The notes under the pieces are model-generated. The model was not told the origin of the DNA. It ran no database searches and worked only from the letters and a program-made list of their open reading frames with translations. DNA of 56,962 nucleotides, from NCBI RefSeq assembly GCF_001423495.1, contig NZ_LMOG01000002.1, positions 34,099 to 91,060 on the forward strand, read 5' to 3'. A program made the position numbers and the translations under genes. How positions within the stretch are numbered: position 1 is the stretch's first letter; every line of letters starts with the position of its first letter. This document shows positions 52,853 to 56,962 of the stretch, one piece after another. The stretch is from Xanthomonas sp. Leaf131. Its GTDB lineage: Bacteria; Pseudomonadota; Gammaproteobacteria; Xanthomonadales; Xanthomonadaceae.

Positions 52853-54637
52853 TCATTGCCGCGACGGACGCTTGGCCTGTGTGAGCAGCGTGGCCAGTGC
52901 GGTGTCGCCGCGCGCCTGCGCCAATGCGGCAGCGGTCTTGCCATCGCGATTACGTGCGGAAGGATCGGCACCGGCCGCCAACAAGCGCTTGGCCACGGCT
53001 TCGCGCCCGGCCGCTGCGGCCAGCATCAATGCGGTGACGCCGGCCTGATTGGCATGGCCGACCTCGGCTCCGCGTGCCAGCACCGCATCCAGAATCGCCG
53101 GGTCGTCGCGCGCGACCGCAAACATCACCGGCGTGAATCCGGTGGGATTGGCACGCCGCACATTCGCACCGGCTTTCAGCAATGCCTGCACCACGCCGAC
53201 ATCGGCGTAGGACACCGCCAGGTCCAGCGCGCTCCAGCCATCGCTGGAGACGGTGTCCACCGGCGCACGCTTGCCGACCAGCTTGACCACGCTGTCGGCA
53301 TCGTTGGCCCAGGCCGCCTTCATCAGCGCGGTCCAGCCACTGGCATCGCGCGCATCCAGGCGTGCACCGGCATCCAATAGCAGGCTTACCAGATCCGGCT
53401 CCTGATTGCGGATGGCCTGATGCAGCGGCGGCTCGCCCAGCAGGTTGGGATGATTGGCATCGGCGCCATGCCGCAACAACCACGCCACACGCAGCGCATC
53501 GCCGGCATCCAGCGCATGCGCCAGTTCCTGGTTCGGGTCGGCGCCATCGGCAATGCGCAATTGCAGCTGCGCCAGTTCCTGCGACGACGCGGCCGGACTC
53601 GGCGCTTTGGTCGCCAGCGTCGGTACCGCATACGGCCCGTGCGATGCCAGATCGCCTGCCACGACGCAGTCGCTGCAACGCACCAGCGGCACGTGATAGC
53701 TGCGCAGGATCTCGGCGATCTTTACCGCACTCTGTTGCAGGGCTGTGTTCAACGCATCGCGCAGGTCCGCGTTCTTGCGCGACACCGCCCAGGCCATCGA
53801 ATACTCCAGCACCGCATCGTCGATGGTGTTGAGCGGCACCACACCCAGGCCGCTACATTGCGCGTAATAACCGGCCACCGGGCCCCAGGATTCGGCCGCA
53901 TCCAGTTCATTGGCGGCGACGCGTTCGACCAGCTTGCCGGGATGTTCTTCCGGCGCGGTGGCCGAGTCGTAAAACAGATACTGCACATCGCCGCTGATGC
54001 CGTGCTCGTACAAGGCCTGGCGTGCGGGCGAACTCTGGAACACGCCCAGCCGCAGTTTTTTCAGTGCCGGGTCATCCAGCGAGGCCGGCACCAGAGTCAA
54101 CCCTTTGCGCATCACCAACACATACGCCGAGCGATACAGCGGCTGCGTGGTCAGGCCCTGCTCGAAATCGCTGTTGAGATCCATCAACACATCGCAGCGG
54201 CCGGCATTGATCGTGCTGCGGGCCAGCCCACGTTGGTAATAGGTGCGCCACTCGTATTCCAGACGCCGGCCCATGGCATCAGCCACGACCTGCGCAATCT
54301 TGTTCTGGAAGCCCTCTCCGGCCTTGTTGGACAGCGGCATGTTGCCGGGGTCGGCGCATACCCGCAGCACGTGCGGGTCGGGCGCAGGCGGCGGCATGGA
54401 GGCCGCTGCCGCCGATGCGGCCGTGGTTACCGTTGAAGATGGCGCCGCCGCAGTAACAGTGGGCGCAGCATCGGAAGAAGAAGCGCGAGCCGTCGGTGAG
54501 GACGGCTCGCGTGTGCAGCCTGCGGCGACGAGTCCGAGGCTGCAAAGCACCAGCAGCTGATACAGCTGCCGGTGCATGCCACGCGCGCCGGCAGCGAACC
54601 GCCGGTGCGCGCTTGCAACGCCTTGCCTGGATCTCAT
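52853..54637 (-). CDS. XoxJ/MxaJ-like binding protein fused to ankyrin repeats, lipoprotein
   Basis: 594 residues from ATG 54637, which overlaps the dehydrogenase stop (ATGA). ATG 54577 would give a tighter lipoprotein signal (LVLCSLGLVAAGC) and is equally possible. After a Ser/Thr/Ala linker, residues ~85-325 form a periplasmic binding-protein fold of the quinoprotein-associated family (LRVCADPGNMPLSNKAGEGF, WGPVAGYYAQ). A CxxC (CSDC, 321-324) closes it. Residues ~370-590 are six or so ankyrin repeats (GEPPLHQAIRNQEPDLVSLL, SGWTALMKAAWANDADSVVK, AGVTALMLAAAAGREAVAKR). XoxJ-like proteins are thought to help mature the dehydrogenase; the ankyrin tail suggests an extra protein-binding role. I know of no standard family with this fusion. 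Confidence 0.88.
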   Translation of the reverse strand: MRSRQGVASAHRRFAAGARGMHRQLYQLLVLCSLGLVAAGCTREPSSPTARASSSDAAPTVTAAAPSSTVTTAASAAAASMPPPAPDPHVLRVCADPGNMPLSNKAGEGFQNKIAQVVADAMGRRLEYEWRTYYQRGLARSTINAGRCDVLMDLNSDFEQGLTTQPLYRSAYVLVMRKGLTLVPASLDDPALKKLRLGVFQSSPARQALYEHGISGDVQYLFYDSATAPEEHPGKLVERVAANELDAAESWGPVAGYYAQCSGLGVVPLNTIDDAVLEYSMAWAVSRKNADLRDALNTALQQSAVKIAEILRSYHVPLVRCSDCVVAGDLASHGPYAVPTLATKAPSPAASSQELAQLQLRIADGADPNQELAHALDAGDALRVAWLLRHGADANHPNLLGEPPLHQAIRNQEPDLVSLLLDAGARLDARDASGWTALMKAAWANDADSVVKLVGKRAPVDTVSSDGWSALDLAVSYADVGVVQALLKAGANVRRANPTGFTPVMFAVARDDPAILDAVLARGAEVGHANQAGVTALMLAAAAGREAVAKRLLAAGADPSARNRDGKTAAALAQARGDTALATLLTQAKRPSRQ

Positions 54638-56652
54638 CGTGCCGTCTTCGCTGCGGCGTTGGCGGTGCCGCCGCCTGCGGCCGCGGTGGCGGTGGCACTG
54701 GCGGTCACGGTCTTGCCGGCGCCATCGATCCGGAACGTATGCACCATGCCGCCGAGCGGGATCTTGTCGAAGCCGGCACCGAATGCCAGACCGGCTGCGC
54801 CCAGCGCGCCATACGGATCAGCCGGATCCAGACCCGCAGCGACCGGCAAGCCGATCCAGCCGCCGATGCCGGAGAACACCGCCACGTACTGGTGCCCATT
54901 GGCCTTGTAGGCGATCGGGTTGCCGATGATGCCGGAGGGCAGCTTCATCTCCCACAGCTTCTTGCCGGTGTCCTTGTCCACCGCACGGAACCAGCCATCC
55001 AGCGTGCCGTAGAACACCAGCCCGCCATCGGTGACCAGGGTGCCGCTCCACACCGGGAACTTCTCCTTGATCTCCCACTTGGACTTGCCTTCCACCACAT
55101 CGAACGCCTTGACGATGCCCAGTGCACCCGGCTCGTTGGGCTTCATCATCACGTTGGCGAACACGTACGGCAGACCCATCATGGTGTTGCCGCGTTCCTG
55201 CGGTTCCAGCTCCATGTGCCAGTTGTTGGTACCGCAGAAGAACACTGCCGAATTGGCCGGATCCACCGAGCACGGCTGCTGGTCCTTACCACCCATGGCC
55301 GAGGGGAACGCCTGCACTTTCTTGCCGCGTTCCAGCGGCGAATGCGCGGCCACCTTGACCGGGCGGCCGGTCTTCATGTCGATGCGTTCGGCCCAGTTGG
55401 CCGGCACGAACTTGTGCGCGCGCAGCAAGGTGCCGTCGCGACGATCGAGCACGTAGGCAAAGCCGTTACGATCGAACTGCACCACGGACGGAACTTCCTT
55501 GCCGTCGATGGTCAGATCGACCAGGATCGGCTCGTTGATGCCGTCGTAATCCCACTGGTCGAACGGGGTCTTCTGATAACCCCACACCGCTTCGCCGGTA
55601 TCGATCTTGCGGGCGAACAAGGTCATCGACCACTTGTTGTCATGCTCGCCGTTGTTGCATTCCTCATGCGAGGTCTTGCCGCAGCGATACGACGGGCTCC
55701 ACAGGCCGGGATTGCCGGTGCCGTAATAGAGCAGCTTCAACTTCGGGTCGTAGCTGTACCAGCCCCAGGCCGCGCCGCCGCCACGCTTCCATTCGTCGTT
55801 GGGAAAGGTCTTGACGCCCAGGTCACCGAGCTGGCCATGCTGCGGGTTCGCCTTGTTGAAATCCGCACCCAGGCAGATCGATTTGTCGGTGCCGGCCGCA
55901 TCGCAGGACCACACCTGCTTGCCATCGGCCAGGCTGTAGGCCGCCACGCGCCCGAGCACGCCGAACTCGTTGCCGCTGATGCCGGCGATCACTTTGCCGT
56001 CGGCAATGATCGGCGCCATGGTGATGGTTTCGCCCTTGTCCGGATGCCCGAGTTTCTGCTTCCAGACTTCCTTGCCGGTCTTGGCATCGAGTGCGATCAC
56101 ATCGCCGCTCAGGCTGCCGAACACCAGCTTGCCATCGGCATAGGAGGCGCCGCGGTTGACCGTATCGCAGCACGCCACCGCCACCGAGCGCTCGTCCTGT
56201 TGCGGGGTGTATTTCCACAACACCTTGCCACCGTCGTCCTGTGCCGCCAGGTCGATGGCGAACACGTTGTTCGGGTAGGCACTGACCATGTACATGATGC
56301 TGCCGATCACCAGCGGCTGGCCCTCATGGCCGCGCGTGGCATCGGTCTTCATCTCCCACGACATCTTGAGATTCTTGACGTTGTCGCGATTGATCTCGGC
56401 CAGCGGGCTATGCCGGGTAAGTGCGAAGTCGCGCCCGATGCCGCCCCAGTTATCCGGGTTGCTGGCATTGGTGGTGAATTCGCCATCGGTGTCGACCACG
56501 GCGGCGGCCGGCGGCGCGGCAGCAGGTGCAGCGGCCGGTGCGGGCGCGACGGTGTCGGTGGCGGCGTCCTTTTTACAGCCGGACAGCGCAGCGCTCAGCG
56601 CAAGCATCAGCAGCGCACCGCTGCGAATGCTGCGACAGGAAGATTGGTGCAT
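54634..56652 (-). CDS. PQQ-dependent alcohol dehydrogenase, XoxF-like, predicted lanthanide enzyme, lipoprotein
   Basis: 672 residues. An eight-bladed quinoprotein propeller oxidises methanol or other short alcohols in the periplasm, giving electrons to cytochrome c. Diagnostic features are vicinal Cys161-Cys162 (VACCDTVNRG) over PQQ and metal ligands Glu228 (SGNEFGVLG), Asn314 (GTGNPG) and Asp368. The extra Asp370 in QWDYDGIN is the mark of lanthanide-dependent enzymes (calcium MxaF has Ala). The N-terminus is a lipoprotein signal (ALSAALSGCKK, Cys26) followed by an Ala/Pro linker, which is unusual for this family. The C-terminus has an Ala/Thr-rich tail. It is the first gene of the operon, ~108 bases downstream of a -24/-12 promoter. 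Substrate preference is not settled. Confidence 0.92.
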   Translation of the reverse strand: MHQSSCRSIRSGALLMLALSAALSGCKKDAATDTVAPAPAAAPAAAPPAAAVVDTDGEFTTNASNPDNWGGIGRDFALTRHSPLAEINRDNVKNLKMSWEMKTDATRGHEGQPLVIGSIMYMVSAYPNNVFAIDLAAQDDGGKVLWKYTPQQDERSVAVACCDTVNRGASYADGKLVFGSLSGDVIALDAKTGKEVWKQKLGHPDKGETITMAPIIADGKVIAGISGNEFGVLGRVAAYSLADGKQVWSCDAAGTDKSICLGADFNKANPQHGQLGDLGVKTFPNDEWKRGGGAAWGWYSYDPKLKLLYYGTGNPGLWSPSYRCGKTSHEECNNGEHDNKWSMTLFARKIDTGEAVWGYQKTPFDQWDYDGINEPILVDLTIDGKEVPSVVQFDRNGFAYVLDRRDGTLLRAHKFVPANWAERIDMKTGRPVKVAAHSPLERGKKVQAFPSAMGGKDQQPCSVDPANSAVFFCGTNNWHMELEPQERGNTMMGLPYVFANVMMKPNEPGALGIVKAFDVVEGKSKWEIKEKFPVWSGTLVTDGGLVFYGTLDGWFRAVDKDTGKKLWEMKLPSGIIGNPIAYKANGHQYVAVFSGIGGWIGLPVAAGLDPADPYGALGAAGLAFGAGFDKIPLGGMVHTFRIDGAGKTVTASATATAAAGGGTANAAAKTAR

Positions 56653-56759
56653 ATGCGTCTACCCCTTCGATTGAACAACCAGTCGGTTGAAACATCCCGC
56701 GGCGCAGGCACTGTCGCAGCCAATTGCGTCGCAGACGTCGGAAACGTCGAAGGTGTTAG

Positions 56760-56776
56760 AGCAAACGGCATGCCAG
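56760..56776 (-). promoter_or_regulatory. Sigma-54 (-24/-12) promoter of the PQQ operon
   Basis: Read on the minus strand the sequence is CTGGCATGCCGTTTGCT. It matches the sigma-54 consensus YTGGCACG-N4-TTGCW in all fixed positions except one C to T change, with correct GG-to-GC spacing. The predicted start is near 56749, giving a ~97-base leader before the dehydrogenase ATG at 56652. Confidence 0.8.
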
Positions 56777-56839
56777 CATGCTGGTGCGATGCACCATGTC
56801 GGGGCAGCGGGGCTTTGCTGTGATGGCGATCGCTTGAGC

Positions 56840-56852
56840 GACAGGCACTGTC
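56840..56852. promoter_or_regulatory. Candidate activator-binding palindrome upstream of the PQQ operon
   Basis: GACAG-GCA-CTGTC inverted repeat, extended to GCGACAG/CTGTCAC with one mismatch, about 90-100 bases upstream of the predicted start. This is the usual distance for a sigma-54 activator site. Its core CAGGCACTGTC is repeated exactly at 56705-56715 in the leader. A second inverted repeat, CATCTG-TGGTG-CAGATG, lies at 56889-56905. Confidence 0.5.
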
Positions 56853-56962
56853 ACGGTTTTGGCACAGTTTGCGCCGGGCGTGCTGTTACATCTGTGGTGC
56901 AGATGGTTTGATTTTGACCCACGTCCCAACGCACGGCAGGTAAGTCAGACCCCGCTTTTCCT

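Larger units (their letters stand above)
56653..56962. other. Upstream region of the PQQ operon to the window edge
   Basis: 310 bases with no credible gene. It holds the sigma-54 promoter and the inverted repeats listed separately. The final ~60 bases show nothing recognisable. Confidence 0.65.

Noticed and set aside
56859..56872. Plus-strand TTGGCACAGTTTGC as a second sigma-54 promoter
   Set aside because: GG-to-GC spacing is two bases short of the required value and no gene starts downstream within the window.

Overview
The window is GC-rich, densely coding chromosomal DNA. It looks like a plant-associated Xanthomonas or a close relative. The support is several TonB-dependent receptors, a GH28 pectinase, a pteridine reductase beside folK, a DUF2242 lipoprotein, the mreBCD-mrdA-rodA wall cluster, and dispersed short GGGAATCGGG-type and long palindromic intergenic repeats. 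The assignment rests on gene content and style, not on a database match. I see no tRNA, rRNA, CRISPR array, insertion sequence or prophage.

Layout. 1-5.3 kb: a TonB receptor cut by the window edge with a surface-lipoprotein partner, a 2OG-Fe(II) oxygenase, and a second TonB receptor preceded by a Zur-like operator. 5.4-8.3 kb: VanZ-like protein, MidA-type methyltransferase, pteridine reductase and FolK. 8.4-12.1 kb: a three-gene phosphorelay (membrane histidine kinase, CheY-like regulator, hybrid kinase). 12.4-17.9 kb: BON protein, Gfo/Idh/MocA oxidoreductase, NAD-type 6-phosphogluconate dehydrogenase, an unrecognised secreted protein, a glycine-zipper protein and a DUF2242 lipoprotein. 17.9-22.7 kb: a same-strand cluster joining an NAD salvage pair (NadM-Nudix, NadV) to a radical-SAM protein and a methylase-nucleotidyltransferase fusion. 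22.9-34.2 kb: a secreted EEP phosphatase/nuclease, the Prc protease, LipA-LipB-YbeD, an LpxR-like lipid A deacylase, a DD-carboxypeptidase, RlpA and MltB. 34.6-36.0 kb: GH28 pectinase. 36.9-43.1 kb: RodA, PBP2, MreD, MreC, MreB. 43.4-44.3 kb: PfkB kinase. 44.6-46.6 kb: AcoR-like sigma-54 activator. 46.6-47.55 kb: repeat-filled DNA. 47.55-56.65 kb: a six-gene PQQ alcohol-oxidation operon.

Two blocks deserve most attention. The first runs from 56.65 down to 47.55 kb. It encodes a XoxF-like, predicted lanthanide-dependent PQQ dehydrogenase, a XoxJ-like binding protein fused to ankyrin repeats, a c-type cytochrome, a YVTN beta-propeller, a class III-like alcohol/formaldehyde dehydrogenase with an altered zinc ligand, and a TonB receptor. 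Four of the six products carry lipoprotein signals. A near-consensus -24/-12 promoter precedes the first gene and a sigma-54 activator lies just beyond the last, so the block reads as one regulated alcohol/C1 oxidation and possibly metal uptake module. The second block is nadM-nadV-radical SAM-methylase/nucleotidyltransferase. Its last three genes overlap end to start, which suggests that NAD(P) or NMN chemistry is tied to an undescribed nucleic-acid or nucleotide modification.

The wall cluster follows the enterobacterial mrdA-mrdB-rlpA-dacA-ybeD-lipB-lipA order, but mltB, a pectinase gene with repeats, and lpxR are set into it. Two repeat families are prominent: long palindromic modules centred on CGGCATGGATGCCG (three loci), and GGGAATCGGG-like strings in intergenic DNA that also lie inside the 3' end of mreC.
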